A DNA stretch of 64,000 nucleotides from Lunularia cruciata (lineage: Eukaryota; Streptophyta; Marchantiopsida; Lunulariales; Lunulariaceae), in NCBI GenBank assembly GCA_948567375.1, contig OX419757.1:69316001-69380000 (forward strand). Reading direction: 5' to 3'. Under the pieces are notes generated by a model that was not told where the DNA came from, did no database searches, and was given only the letters and a program-made list of their open reading frames with translations. How positions within the stretch are numbered: the first letter of the stretch is position 1; the number at the start of each line of letters is the position of its first letter. Positions 1-10,480 of this stretch are shown piece by piece. Both the position numbers and the translations under genes were made by a program.

Positions 1-752
1 GTTTGAGGCAAAACTACCAAGCAGTGTGGACTAACAAGCTGAGGAGCTTGCAGGAGTTCCAACGGAAGGCAAGAGAGAGCCTACACGAGGCATACACTCA
101 CATGAGGCGGCTGATCAATTTCACTCAAGGAGTTACTGAAGCCCAGGCAGTCCAGTTTTGGCATGGGATACTGAACAAGGAGTTGCAACGTAGAGTTCAT
201 GATGCTCCATTGTTGTAGGCTACTTTGCCTACTTTGGCAGTGGTCTTTGGTTTGGCTGAGCGTATTGAGCTCAACATTGTAGAGGAGAGAGTGGTGACAT
301 CTAGATTTGGTAGGGAGACCTCATCCATAACTGTGACTTCTTCTAGAGTGCAATAGAGTGCACACACCCAGTTGGCTTTCGTGGACAAGGTGGATAGCCT
401 AGATCCTATGGAGCGAGTAGAGGGCCTAATGGACTTAGACCCTTACCTTCATTTTTAGGTCAACAACAACCAATGAGTGGTGGTGTTGCTTGTTGGACTT
501 GTGGTGGACCTCACCATCAGAGAGAGTGTACTCAAGGTAGTGGACCTGATACCTCGAATGCATCGCAACCAACATAGAGGTAGTGTGAGCATTGCCATAG
601 ATTTGGTCACACTAGTGACCAATGTTTTGTCCTACATCCGGAGTTACGGAGTGGTAGGGCTACTATGGCAGGTAGTAGAGGAGCTCCAATTCATGGAGGA
701 CAAGGTGGTAAAGGTGGTGGTAGAGGATCTATACCTAATAGGGGTGTAGTAC
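1..752 (+). pseudogene. gag: gag fragment of methyltransferase retroelement (element C), two CCHC knuckles
   Basis: This is the nucleocapsid end of a Ty3/gypsy Gag; its start lies left of the window. Bases 3-218 read a retrotransposon Gag helical region in frame 3 and stop at TAG 216-218. Homologous reading resumes after a frameshift. From about 474 a second frame carries two zinc knuckles. The first, 491-529 (CWTC...HHQREC), is one residue off canonical spacing. The second, 584-625 (CEHC...H...C), is perfect CX2CX4HX4C. A Gly-rich tail follows. Several in-frame stops show the copy is dead. The frame continues at 16379 after removal of element A and one copy of its GTAC target duplication, so 1-752 and 16375 onward are one gene split by insertion. 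Confidence 0.8.
749..752. repeat. GTAC target-site duplication of element A (mate 16375-16378)
   Basis: The four bases GTAC directly precede the TGTGAGCC end of element A. They recur at 16375-16378 directly after its TGTTACA end. This proves that 753-16374 arrived as one insertion into the gag of element C. Confidence 0.9.
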
Positions 753-1444
753 TGTGAGCCGGCATGTCTCTCACTCAGGATGAACCTCAGATGGCTATTA
801 TGGTAACGCACCATGGACTAAGAACGCAAGGAACCCCAACTCCATCATACTCCTCCAAGGCTAACACTCCAAGACTCAAGACATTGCTCACTAGAGAACT
901 CAATGAGAGAGAGATTGTTGCAAATGAAAGGATGATGAGGACCTCCTCACCCCTTGTTTATATGCTTGTGAAATAGTTACGTACCAAAGTTACTAAGTAC
1001 CGTAGTAACTCAAGTTACTAGACTAAAAGTCAAGTAAAGTCCAAAAGTAGAAAGGAATATCCATTCACATGGGCATATTCCCCTAAGCATGTGGTCTTAT
1101 CTTGACCCAACCACTAAGTCAAGGATTCCTTCACATGGGCTATCCTTGGACTAAAGAAGAATCCAAAATAAAAAGGCTTGCGGGCCCAAGAGTTCTCAAC
1201 TCTTTTCTCAAAGCCAAACACCTAGGAATAATACCAAGTCAACACACTAAAATCCAAAATAGTGGTGCTCATCTTTTCTCCTTCCTCTAAAGTAAAGTCC
1301 CCTCTATCTTAGCTATGACTAACTTTAGCTAACCATGACTAATATAGAACCATCCTTTATCTCTATATAAATAATATCTCTTAAGTACTTGTAATACCAA
1401 GCTAAATATCATAATACCACACACATGCACAAATGGGTGTTACA
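753..1444 (-). repeat. 3' LTR of element A (692 bp)
   Basis: On the minus strand it begins TGTAACACCCATTTG at 1444 and ends GGCTCACA at 753, giving TG...CA ends. It matches the two LTRs of element B along its length with scattered substitutions, for example at the GGCATGTC and AGAACGCAAG positions where B reads the complement of GGCCTGTC and AGAAGGCAAG. Confidence 0.92.
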
Positions 1445-1460
1445 TTTACCCCCGAACTAA
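1445..1460 (-). other. Polypurine tract of element A
   Basis: Read on the minus strand, TTAGTTCGGGGGTAAA lies immediately before the 3' LTR. It is the expected plus-strand primer of an LTR retroelement and corresponds to the same site at 15341-15355 in element B. Confidence 0.7.
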
Positions 1461-1504
1461 GTTTTCACTTTGTCCTCAAAGTGAAGGCCTCTCTACCTTC
1501 TATG

Positions 1505-4500
1505 CTACATCTTCAACTTATCATGGTTAATCCTATCAAAGTGTCTTCCTCCCAACTCCTTGAGATCATAGGTGTAATTTCCCCACACCTCCTCTACTAT
1601 GAAAGGTCCAAAGTACTTAGGCAAAAACTTCTTTTGCACTCTCTTGAATCGAATGGAATCAAACAACATTACCCAATCACCGTTTTTGAAAGGCTCCACC
1701 TTCTTCTTGCCTTTCCTCTTGTCATAGCTCTCCTTTTGTTTCCTTTGCGCTTGCTCCACTCGAACCATAACAACTACTCTTGCCTCTTCCAACTCCATGA
1801 GTTGATCCTTCCTTGACTTCTCTGCATCACCTCCTTGTGCTTTCTTCAATCTCCTATGAATGCTTTGGAAGGTAGGAAGATGAAAGTGAATAGGTAAGGT
1901 AGACTCAATACCATACACCAATTGAAATGGAGAATATCCGGTGGAAGTCTTCATGGTTGTCCTATACTCCCACAAAACTGCATGAATCCTCTTGTCCTGA
2001 TGATGTTTAGCCCCCTCCATTTCTGCATCTTTGGCCAACATCATGCACAAGGTCTGATTGGTTCTCTCTACTAAGCCATTGGAATTTGGCTTATAGGATG
2101 TAGTTACTCTATGTGTGATAGAGAAATGTCGTAGCATGGCTGTAGTAATGCTTCCTGTAAACTCTCCTCCTCTATCAGAAACCAACTCCAAAGGGCATCC
2201 AAACCTAGTGATAATGCATTCATAAAGAAATCTACCCACTTCATCTTCATTCTTGTCCCTCAATGGTCTAGCCTCAACCCACTTGGTAAGGTAATCAGTA
2301 ACTACCACAATGTACCAATTGTTCCTTGGGGTTCTATTGAGAGGACCTACGAAATCAATTCCCCACTTCTCAAAAGGTCCTAGCAATGGAATTGATCTAA
2401 GTGGTGGAGTGGATGTAGACTTTCTAGCAAAAGCTTGACAAACATGACAAGTTTTGCAATAATCAAGACAATCCTTGAAAATCCCTCTCCAATGGTAACC
2501 TGCATCTAGAATCTTGAAAGCAATCACCTTTCATGCAAAGTGTCCTCCACATACTAAACCTTCATGAAACTCCTTTATGAGTAGGATAGACTCTTCTTTA
2601 CCCATTGCTCTTTGAAGTAGACCATCTGCTCCTTGGTGAAAAAGAATATCCTCCACCATTGTGTAAGGTCTAGATCTTGCTGCAAGTGCCTTCCTCTCCC
2701 TAGCATGCATCCCTTCTGGATAGTTACCTCTTGTCACAAAATCCACAATTTCCTTGTACTCCAGTGGAACCTCTTGAGTGATGGAGATTGTCATGAGTTC
2801 CTTCCGGGAAGGAATCATCCACTGGCTCATCTCCATCATGATCATAGGCTCTAGATAACAAATCAGCATTTGCATGTTTCTTTCCTGGCCTATCCTCAAT
2901 GGTGTAGTCATACTCAGACAAGAGTATCATCCACCTTGCTAGTCTCCCTTCTACATTAGGCTTGTTGAAGATGTACTTCAAAGCCTTGTGATCCGTGATA
3001 ATGGTGGCTTTCCCTCCAATCAAGTAGTGTCTAAACTTCTTGAGACCAAAGATCACTACCAACCCTTCTCTCTCCGTGATAGAGTAGTTCTTCTTTGCTG
3101 AAACCATCTGCCTACTAGAATAAGCTATTGGATGATCATGCCCATCTTGGTCTAATTGACCAAGAGTGAATCCTATAGCTACATTAGAAGCATCAGTGTA
3201 GAGGATAAAAGGCTTACTCCAATCAGGTTTAGCAAGAATTGGAGCTACAACAAGGGATTGCTTGAGCTACTCAAAAGCTTTGAGAGCCTCCTTGTCCTCC
3301 AAAATCACCATGTAATCTACACCCTTCTTCATGTAGATGGTCAGTGTATAAGCCTTGTTGGAAAGTGAGAAGATGAACCTCCTATAGTATCCAACCATCC
3401 CCAAGAATTGGCGTAACTTTGTCAAGCTTGAAGGGAATGGAAGGTCTGAGATTTTCCTCACCTTCTTTGGATCAACTGCTATTCCATCCCTGGAGATGAT
3501 GTGCCCTAAAAGTAGACCTTCTTCACATCCAAAAATGCACTTCTCTGGGTTGAGTGATGCATTTGCCTCATCCAAGCGTTGCAAGACTTTGATTAGGTGC
3601 TCAAAGTGCTCCTCCTTGCTTCCATAGACACAAAAGTCATAAATGAAGTCTCTTACAAATTTCCCAATGAAAAGTTCAAATACCTTGTTCATGAACTGTT
3701 GGAATGTGGCTGGAGCATTGCAAAGCCCAAAAGGCATGACCTTGAAAGCGTAAGTTCCCCAAGGTGTGGTGAATGTGGTGAGTTGTGGATGCTCAAGTGC
3801 AATCTTGATTTGGTTATATCCACTATAACCATCTCCAAAACTGTACCTCTCATGACCTACAACCTCCTCCAAGATCTCATCAATGAATGGCAATGGGTAG
3901 TAGTCCTTCTTGGTAATAGCATTGAGCTTCTTGTAATCCAACCATACCCAAAGCTTGCCATTCTTTTTCTTCACAATGACAATTAGAGACACCCATTCTG
4001 AATTCTCTACCTCAAAGATAAATCCAGCCTCCTTGAGCTTATCAATCTCCTCCTTTGCAACCAAAGATATTGGTGGGCTAATGCGACATTGTTTTGGCGG
4101 ATTGGTCTTGCATGTGACTCCACCTTATCTTGTGCTCCTCCAAGGTGACTTCCTTCAAATCCTTGTAACTAAAAGCAAACACATGGATAAACTTGCGGAA
4201 AATCTCCTCAAATCTCACCTTTTCCTCCTTGGTAACATTTGGGCCATACTTGAGGGTAGCTAACCTTCTCTCTACCTCCTCAAGTGTCAATGGTGATTTG
4301 TCTGGGTCCTTCAAAACCTCTAGCTTAGGTGCAAAATCCATAACACACAAAGAATACACATCTGAATCAGATTCAGATTCATCCTCCTCCGTGGAAGTCT
4401 CCTCTTCCATGCTTGTGTCCACACCTGAAGCTCCTTCTTCAGAATCTGATTGCCAATAATCAGAAGATGGTGTATCTGAATGTGAAGTGTTGGTGGTGTT

Positions 4501-6314
4501 AGTCACATGAACTGTGACTCTATGGTTTGATGGCCCAATCCTCAAGTACCCCTTGTGCCATCGATCAGTTGTGCGTGCTGCTCTCAACCATGGCCTCCCA
4601 AGAAGTAAGTCATAGCTTGAATCCTTCAAGACTTGGAAAGTCATGAGATTTTGAACTCCCATAACTGAAACTACCACTTTATCCATCACCCTATTGGTCG
4701 AACTTGTTGCTTGTTTGCCATGCTTACCACAAATGTTGAAGCTCTTGAGGGTATCATACCCGACTTCTTTTTCAACCTTTCTGACATGGCATTCATTGCT
4801 GATCCTCCATCAACCAATGCATCCTGGATGTTGTGACCATTCACTCTCACATCAATCTTGGAGGCATATTCACAAGCCTCCCTTGGTGCTGGCTTGGCAT
4901 CCACCACTCCCATTGATACTAGAGCTTTTGCCTTCTTCTTCTTCTTACTCCTTGTAGAACTCAAACCACCTCTAAGCTCCTTTCTCAAGGTAGGGTTCAA
5001 AGCAATCAATTGACCCACTGTGATGTTAGCCTTGTGACTACCAACATCTTCCAACACATTGTAGTTCCATTGTTGCTTTGAAATCAAGAAATCCTCCATC
5101 CCCAACATCTTCCTTGGAGTCTTTGTTGTTGATGGTGTTGAGGTGCGAGTGCTCCTAGTAGACATAGGAGTATCCTTGCTTGGAGTGAATCCTTGAGAAG
5201 AGTGAACATCCTCTGCAAAACGAGCTCTCTTCTTCTCTTGTGCCAAAAGCTCCAAATTAAGACCCTTGGAGTTTGAGCACTCTCCCTTCTCATACTTGCT
5301 CTCAACCACATCTATGGATGCTATCTTTTTACCTTTGTTGGGATTAGGAGCCACTTGGGTTTCACTACCTCCCTCTTTCCCTCTATTGGCTCCCTCATAA
5401 CCCCTTCCTCCATGGTAAGTGGAATTTGGGCAATTCCTTTGGATATGGCCTCTTCCTCCACAACCAAAACAATTTCTATCATTGAAATTGTTGGCTGGTT
5501 GGCCTCCTCTATATGGATAGTTTCCATAACTCCTAGGCCCTCTCCCTACATTCTGACCCACCTCTCTCTTCTCCCATAGTTGCACCACATTGATCTTGAG
5601 ATCCGCAAGTTGTTCTGTGATGGTTTGAAGTGGATCTTTTGGTGGAGGTGCAAGAAGTGGAGCAACCACTACTTGTGGTGCAACCCTTGCCACCAAAGTA
5701 TCAGAAGTTCCACCATACTTTTAACCTTGAGGAGGATGCACAACCTCCTTCACCACCAAATCATTCTCATCCCCTTCCAAACTCTCCTCCATACGAATTG
5801 TGATCTTGATAGCTTCAACCTTGGAAGAAGGTTTCTCATATCTCACCTTGCTTCTAATTTGTGGTCTCAACCCTCCCACAAAATTCTTGGTGAGCATGGC
5901 TCCTATGCCAATCATTGTAGTCTCCACATCATCCCCACCCTTCCTCAACACTATGCAAAAGCAAGACTCTAACTTTTCCACTCTTTCCACATAGACTCTC
6001 ACTTTCTCTCCTTCTCCTTGCTTGAGAAATGTAACCTCACTCATCAATCTCTCATAACTCTCATTAGGAAGAAAGTTCTCAATGAGTGCTGAAGTCAAAG
6101 TCTCCCAAGACTCCTCTTGCTCATCTCTCCTCTCTCTCTTTTGGTATTCTGACTCATACCATGTAAGTGCTGCATCCTCAAAGAAATCTGGTAATAACGA
6201 GGCCCACTCATTCTTCCTCCTCTCATTGTTTCCTATGCAAGCTCTCTTGAAGTCTCTCACAAAGGCCTCCACATCTTCTCCATCCTTGCCAAAGAAAACC
6301 GGAAGTTTCCCCAT
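1505..6314 (-). pseudogene. gag-pol: Decayed gag-pol polyprotein of element A
   Basis: This is the minus-strand homologue of the element B polyprotein, in the same order: capsid-like Gag from ATG at 6314, CCHC knuckle near 5470, aspartic protease (VDGGSAMN, near 4800), reverse transcriptase, RNase H, integrase. Visible lesions relative to B are a TAA near 5720, a 1-base deletion near 4690 just after the protease start, a 1-base deletion near 4125, a GAG-to-TAG change near 3267, a small deletion near 2810, a TGA at about 2529 (where B has GGA), and an early TAG at 1505. The FIDDF box reads FIYDF here, so one catalytic Asp is lost. At the gag-protease junction A has a CAG codon where B has TAG. 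Confidence 0.9.
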
Positions 6315-6377
6315 CTTAACCCCTCACTATCTTTCTTTTCTCTCAATTTTTTTTCTTTTTTTTCTCTCACTCTATTA

Positions 6378-6541
6378 CTAATAGAGTATATACATGACTA
6401 ACACCATCTGAGAATAATCCACTCTAGGGAATATAAAACGTTCAGTTGCTCCAAGATTTCTATAGCAACATCAAATCCTAGAGTGCATATTAATCTAACT
6501 CTCATGGATAGTTTATCCATAAGTTGAAAGATTATCTCCAT
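6378..6541 (-). pseudogene. Leader ORF-b remnant of element A
   Basis: This is the counterpart of the 54-codon ORF at 10248-10412 in B, between the CCHC ORF and gag. A one-base loss near 6440 breaks the frame. The product has no family I recognise. Its C-terminal half resembles leader ORF-a (see 8953-9123). Confidence 0.5.
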
Positions 6542-6543
6542 CA

Positions 6544-7017
6544 CTAATCTTGAGAACTAGTTGATGAAGGTGGTAGTATTTCTGTAGCTGTACTAAGACT
6601 CTCTCCAAGATCCTTCACCAAAGTTTCCAAAAGTGCTTTTACTCCACTACACTCATCTCCTTTTGGAAGTCCTTCAACTCCACAAAACTCACACAACTCC
6701 TTGGTCTTAGATCTTCTCCCTCCCAATCTTGGTGAAGAAGGTCCAACATGCAAACCCAAGTCAAATAAGCCTCTCCTTTCCCTCAATCTCTTGCTCTCAA
6801 AGGTCAATGGACATGAACTTGCCTTATGTCCCATCTCTCCACACAGAAAGCACTTAGACTCACTCTTTCCTCCAAGTGGTGTAAGTTTTTGGATCCTCTC
6901 AACACTCTCTTCAAATTCTATTGTAAACTCTCTTTTCCTCAAATCTACCCCTACAATCACCTCAAACCCTTTGGGAACCTTCCATAATCTCAATTTCCAC
7001 TCTTGTTGACCCTCCAT
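6544..7017 (-). CDS. Leader CCHC zinc-knuckle protein of element A (157 aa)
   Basis: This ORF lies between the primer site and gag and is open in all three family-A copies (9772-10245 in B; extended in A2). It has a canonical CX2CX4HX4C knuckle (CFLCGEMGHKASSC, about residues 56-69), a basic Arg/Lys stretch, and a second Cys cluster (CEFCGVEG...C) near residue 110. The Ogre lineage is known for an extra ORF upstream of gag; whether this is homologous is unknown. The upstream half with the knuckle recalls plant DUF4283/zf-CCHC_4 proteins, but that is only a resemblance. Nucleic-acid binding is the safest inference. Confidence 0.6.
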   Translation of the reverse strand: MEGQQEWKLRLWKVPKGFEVIVGVDLRKREFTIEFEESVERIQKLTPLGGKSESKCFLCGEMGHKASSCPLTFESKRLRERRGLFDLGLHVGPSSPRLGGRRSKTKELCEFCGVEGLPKGDECSGVKALLETLVKDLGESLSTATEILPPSSTSSQD

Positions 7018-7177
7018 GTTCCCAAGATGAATCTAAACACTCAAACATGCTTTTTGTTGATCTCAAACTCCTCATGCATGAGATCTCCACTTTGCAGAAT
7101 TGACCCTTCCTCACAATGTCACTCAAATCTCTCAACTCGTATGTCATATTCATCTGAAATTTTTCCCACTTGATCAC
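6962..7177 (-). CDS. Small leader ORF overlapping the CCHC ORF, element A (71 aa)
   Basis: The frame starts MIKWEKFQ and overlaps the start of the CCHC ORF by 56 bases in another frame. The same arrangement recurs in B (9611-9799) and A2 (54280-54495), with a one-base length difference before the overlap in B. Together the two frames look like one domain split by a shift that all copies share. It may be an ancestral frameshift or a programmed overlap. The function is unknown. Confidence 0.4.
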   Translation of the reverse strand: MIKWEKFQMNMTYELRDLSDIVRKGQFCKVEISCMRSLRSTKSMFECLDSSWEHGGSTRVEIEIMEGSQRV

Positions 7178-7664
7178 AACTGTAGGGCATCCCTCCCTGC
7201 AAAATTTTAGATCTTTTCATTGAGCCATTTGGCATAGACACCTTTCTATTCAGCACATATATTTCAGATTTGGTCTGAAAACCACCCCCCTCACTTCAAA
7301 AACTCATAACTCCTTGCAAAAAAACGATCTCTCTCTCATTTTTGTAGCAGCAGGTAGGATATCATGCACTGAATTTTCTTGGAGATTTTCAGGACAATTC
7401 ACTGAAAATTGAAGAAATTTCAGACTCTGTACAATTTTCCAGAGAGCATGCAGTTGCGGGAGCACTTTACCCTATCAACTTTCAAAAATTCTAGCCCAGT
7501 GCGCATAGAAGCTCTCACAATAATTTCAAGTGTGCTAACTGAAAGATAACCCAAGCTATCATGTGTAGAAATCTCAAGTCCAGATATCAAACTTGATATT
7601 TTGCCCAAAATCACCTTAATCCCCAAAATCTGCAATCCACCTCACACAATCTCTCCAATTCCTC
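7178..7664 (-). other. Leader of element A, mostly without recognisable content
   Basis: The only coding-like feature is a frame at 7420-7635 (MQILGIKVIL...). It is also open at 9153-9386 in B and 54717-54953 in A2. With three related copies, shared openness is weak evidence of coding. I see no other feature in this stretch. Confidence 0.4.
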
Positions 7665-7835
7665 TCATGTGTACAAGATGTACAAAATCACTTCAAAAAC
7701 ATCATAATGAACTACAGGGTATAAAAATGGATCTTGGTTCTCTAACATAAGTTCAACCCTCTCCTCTCCTAATGTTCTCTCCAAGTGAGCTCTCATAGCC
7801 TCCTTTTGCCTAATGTAGAATTGAACGCGGAACAT
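7665..7835 (-). CDS. Leader ORF-a of element A (56 aa)
   Basis: The ORF starts MFRVQFYIRQ shortly downstream of the primer site. The same ORF of identical length lies at 8953-9123 in B and 54983-55153 in A2. It is open in all three copies, including the two decayed ones. The function is unknown. Confidence 0.45.
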   Translation of the reverse strand: MFRVQFYIRQKEAMRAHLERTLGEERVELMLENQDPFLYPVVHYDVFEVILYILYT

Positions 7836-7854
7836 TATCTTGCCTTCTAGAGAG

Positions 7855-7872
7855 GTCCTGGCAACTGAACCA
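7855..7872 (-). other. Primer-binding site of element A
   Basis: On the minus strand, TGGTTCAGTTGCCAGGA follows the 5' LTR end after four bases. It is a mutated form of the site at 8916-8933 in B. Confidence 0.6.
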
Positions 7873-7876
7873 AAAA

Positions 7877-8231
7877 TGTGAGCCGGCCTGTCTCTCACTC
7901 AGGATGAACCTCTGATGGCTATTATGGTAGCGCACCATGGACTAAGAAGGCAAGGAACCCCAACTCCATCATACTCCTCCAAGGCTAACACTCCAAGACT
8001 CAAGACATTGCTCACTAGAGAACTCAATGAGAGAGAGATAGTTGCAAATGAAAGGATGATGAGTACCTCCTCACCCCTTGTTTGTATGCTTGTGAAATAG
8101 TTACGTACCAAAGTTACTAATTACCGTAGTAACTCAAGTTACTAGACTAAAAGTCAAGTAAAGTCCAAAAGTAGAAAGGAATATCCATTCACATGGGCAT
8201 ATTCCTCTAAGCATGTGGTCTTATCTTGACC
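7877..8231 (-). repeat. 5' LTR of element A, part 1 (split by element B)
   Basis: On the minus strand this is the 3' portion of the LTR, ending GGCTCACA at 7877. The match stops at 8231, where element B begins, and resumes at 16036. Both pieces together give a 690-bp LTR. Confidence 0.92.
8228..8231. repeat. GACC target-site duplication of element B (mate 16036-16039)
   Basis: GACC precedes the TGTAACAC start of B and follows its GGCTCACA end. The uninterrupted LTR at 753-1444 has the single undivided site CTTGACCCAACC. Confidence 0.92.
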
Positions 8232-8911
8232 TGTAACACCCATTTGTGCATGTGTGTGGTATTGTGATATTTAGCTTGGTATTACAAGTACTTAAGAGAT
8301 ATTATTTATATAGAGATAAAGGATGGTTCTATATTAGTCATGGTTAGCTAAAGTTAGTCATAGCTAAGATAGATGGGACCTTACTTTAGAGGAAGTAGAA
8401 AAGATGAGCACCACTATTTTGGATTTTAGTGTGTTGACTTGGTATTATTCCTAGGTGTTTGGCTTTGGGGAAAGAGTTGAGAACTCTTGGGCCCGCAAGC
8501 CTTTTTGTTTTGGATTCTTCTTTAGTCCAAGGATAGCCCATGTGAAGGAATCCTTGCTTTAGTGGTTGGGTCAAGATAAGGGGAATATGCCCATGTGAAT
8601 GGATATTCCTTTCTAGTTTTTGACTTTACTTGACTTTTAGTCTAGTAACTTGAGTTACTACGGTAATTAGTAACTTTGGTACGTAACTATTTCGCAAGTA
8701 TATAAACAAGGAGTGAGGAGGTACTCATCATCCTTTCATTTGCAACTATCTCTCTCTCATTGAGTTCTCTAGTGAGCAATGTCTTGAGTCTTGGAGTGTT
8801 AGCCTTGGAGGAGTATGATGGAGTTGGGGGTTCCTTGCCTTCTTAGTCCATGGTGCGCTACCATAATAGCCATCAGAGGTTCATCCTGAGTGAGAGACAG
8901 GCCGGCTCACA
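8232..8911 (+). repeat. 5' LTR of element B (680 bp)
   Basis: It begins TGTAACACCCATTTGTGC and ends GGCCGGCTCACA. It is identical by eye to 15356-16035. Together with the GACC duplications this fixes both ends. Confidence 0.95.
8699..8707 (+). promoter_or_regulatory. Putative TATA box in the LTR of element B
   Basis: TATATAAAC lies about two-thirds into the LTR, followed by a CT-rich stretch. This is a plausible position for the U3/R promoter. The same motif is at 15823-15831. No transcript start can be seen from sequence alone. Confidence 0.4.
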
Positions 8912-8915
8912 TTTT

Positions 8916-8933
8916 TGGTTCCGTTGCCGGGAC
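8916..8933 (+). other. Primer-binding site of element B
   Basis: TGGTTCCGTTGCCGGGAC starts four bases after the LTR. Its core CCGTTGCCGGG matches the plant tRNA-Asp type primer site used by several Tat-like elements, with changes at bases 4-5. Confidence 0.7.
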
Positions 8934-8952
8934 CTCTCTAGAAGGCAAGATA

Positions 8953-9123
8953 ATGTTCCGCGTCCAATTCTACATTAGGCAGAAGGAGGCTATGAGAGCT
9001 CACTTGGAGAGAACATTAGGAGAGGAGAGGGCTGAACTTATGTTAGAGAACCAAGATCCATTTGTATACCCTATAGTTCATTATGATGTCTTTGAGGTGA
9101 TTTTGTACATCTTGTACACATGA
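8953..9123 (+). CDS. Leader ORF-a of element B (56 aa)
   Basis: The ORF starts MFRVQFYIRQ right after the primer site. Its C-terminal half (RAHLERTLGE...PFVYP...YILYT) resembles the second leader ORF at 10248-10412 (RVRLICTLGF...PFVFP...YILY). The family therefore carries two diverged copies of one small module flanking the CCHC ORF. I do not recognise the module. Confidence 0.5.
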   Translation: MFRVQFYIRQKEAMRAHLERTLGEERAELMLENQDPFVYPIVHYDVFEVILYILYT

Positions 9124-9610
9124 GAGGAATTGGAGAGATTGTGTGAGGTGGATTGCAGATTTTGGGGATTAAGGTGATTTTGGGCAAAATCTCAAGTTTG
9201 AGATCTGGACTTGAGATTTCTACACATGATAGCTTGGGTTATCTTCCAGTTAGCACACTTGAAATTATTAAGAGAGCTTCTATGCGCACTGGGCTAGAAG
9301 TTTTGAAAGTTGATAGGGTAAAGTGCTCCCGCAACTGCATGCTCTCTGGAAAATTGTACAGAGTCTGCCATTTCTTCAATTTTTAGTGGATTGTCCTGAA
9401 AATTTCCAAGAAAATTCAGTGCATTGTATCCTACCTGGTGCCACAAAAATTAGAGAGAGATCATTTTTGCGCAGTGCCTTATGAGTTTTTGAAGTGAGGG
9501 GGGTGGTTTTCAGACCAAATCTGAAATATGGGTGCTGAATAGAAAGGTGTCTAGGCCAAATGGCTCGATGAAAAGATCTAAAATTTTGCAGGGAGGGACG
9601 CCCTAGAGTT
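9124..9610 (+). other. Leader of element B, no recognised product
   Basis: A frame at 9153-9386 (MQILGIKVIL..., 77 aa) is open in all three family-A copies but has no recognisable domain. Otherwise I see nothing. Confidence 0.4.
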
Positions 9611-9799
9611 GTGATCAAGTGTGGAAAATTTCAGAGGACTGTGACATATTCGTTGGGAGATTTGAGTGACATTGTGAGGAAGGGTCAATTCTACAGAGTG
9701 GAGATCTCATGCATGAGAAGTTTGAGATCAACAAAAAGCATGTTTGAGTGTTTAGATTCATCTTTGGGAACATGGAGGGTCATCAAGAGTGGAAATTGA
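9611..9799 (+). CDS. Small leader ORF overlapping the CCHC ORF, element B (62 aa)
   Basis: The frame starts MIKCGKFQ and ends inside the start of the CCHC ORF. Compared with A and A2, an extra T near 9765 changes the last residues and the relative frame. It probably forms the N-terminal half of one split domain with the next ORF. The function is unknown. Confidence 0.4.
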   Translation: MIKCGKFQRTVTYSLGDLSDIVRKGQFYRVEISCMRSLRSTKSMFECLDSSLGTWRVIKSGN

Positions 9800-10245
9800 G
9801 ATTATGCAAGGTTCCCCAAGGGTTTGAGGTGATTGTAGGGGTGGATTTGAGGAAAAGAGAGTTTACAATAGAATTTGAAGAGAGTGTTGAGAGGATCCAA
9901 AAACCTACACCACTTGGAGGAAAGAGTGAGTCTAAGTGCTTTCTATGTGGAGAGAAGGGACATAAGGCAAGTTCATGTCCATTAACCTTTGAGAGCAAGA
10001 GATTGAGGGAAAGGAGAGGCTTACTTGACTTGGGTTTGCATGTTGGACCTTCTTCACCAAGATTGGGAGGGAGAAGATCTAAGACCAAGGAGTTGTGTGA
10101 GGTTTGTGGAGTTGAAGGACTTCCAAAAGGACATGAGTGTAGTGGAGTAAAAGCACTTTTGGAAACTTTGGTGAAGGATCTTGGAGAGAGTCTTAGTACA
10201 GCTACAGAAATACTACCACCTTCATCAGCTAGTTCTCAAGATTAG
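9772..10245 (+). CDS. Leader CCHC zinc-knuckle protein of element B (157 aa)
   Basis: The start is ATG at 9772 (MEGHQEWK); the frame is open further upstream without an ATG. The knuckle CFLCGEKGHKASSC is encoded by 9937-9978, spacing CX2CX4HX4C. A basic segment (RGGRRSK-like) and a second Cys/His cluster (CEVCGVEGLPKGHEC) follow near residue 110, and the tail is Ser-rich. It lies upstream of gag, where Ogre-type elements carry an extra ORF. RNA or DNA binding is the likely activity. Nothing shows whether it acts in packaging or in regulation. Confidence 0.6.
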   Translation: MEGHQEWKLRLCKVPQGFEVIVGVDLRKREFTIEFEESVERIQKPTPLGGKSESKCFLCGEKGHKASSCPLTFESKRLRERRGLLDLGLHVGPSSPRLGGRRSKTKELCEVCGVEGLPKGHECSGVKALLETLVKDLGESLSTATEILPPSSASSQD

Positions 10246-10247
10246 TG

Positions 10248-10412
10248 ATGGAGATAATCTTTCAACTTATGGATAAACTATCCATGAGAGTTAGATTAAT
10301 ATGCACTCTAGGATTTGATGTTGCTATAGAAATCTTGGAGCAACCTGAACCTTTTGTGTTCCCTAGAGTGGATTATTCTCAGATGGTGTTAGTCATGTAT
10401 ATACTCTATTAG
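10248..10412 (+). CDS. Leader ORF-b of element B (54 aa)
   Basis: ATG at 10248 lies two bases past the TAG of the CCHC ORF, and the product is MEIIFQLMDK...YILY. In A2 an extra base removes that stop, so ORF-b is fused in frame to the CCHC protein (53694-54335). This suggests the two may once have been one protein. The C-terminus resembles ORF-a. Confidence 0.5.
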   Translation: MEIIFQLMDKLSMRVRLICTLGFDVAIEILEQPEPFVFPRVDYSQMVLVMYILY

Positions 10413-10480
10413 TAATAGAGTGACAGAAAAGAAAAGAGAAAAAAAAAATTAAGAGAAAAGAAAGATAGTGAGGGGTTAAG

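Noticed and set aside
1433-1816. 127-codon plus-strand frame opposite pol of element A
   Set aside because: It is the reverse-strand shadow of the integrase C-terminus; the same shadow appears at 14984-15367 opposite element B.
7915-8100. Repeated 60-70 codon frames in family-A LTRs (for example 7915-8100, 37331-37516, 55233-55418)
   Set aside because: They fall wholly in LTR sequence, occur on both strands of the same repeat, and differ by noncoding-type substitutions.
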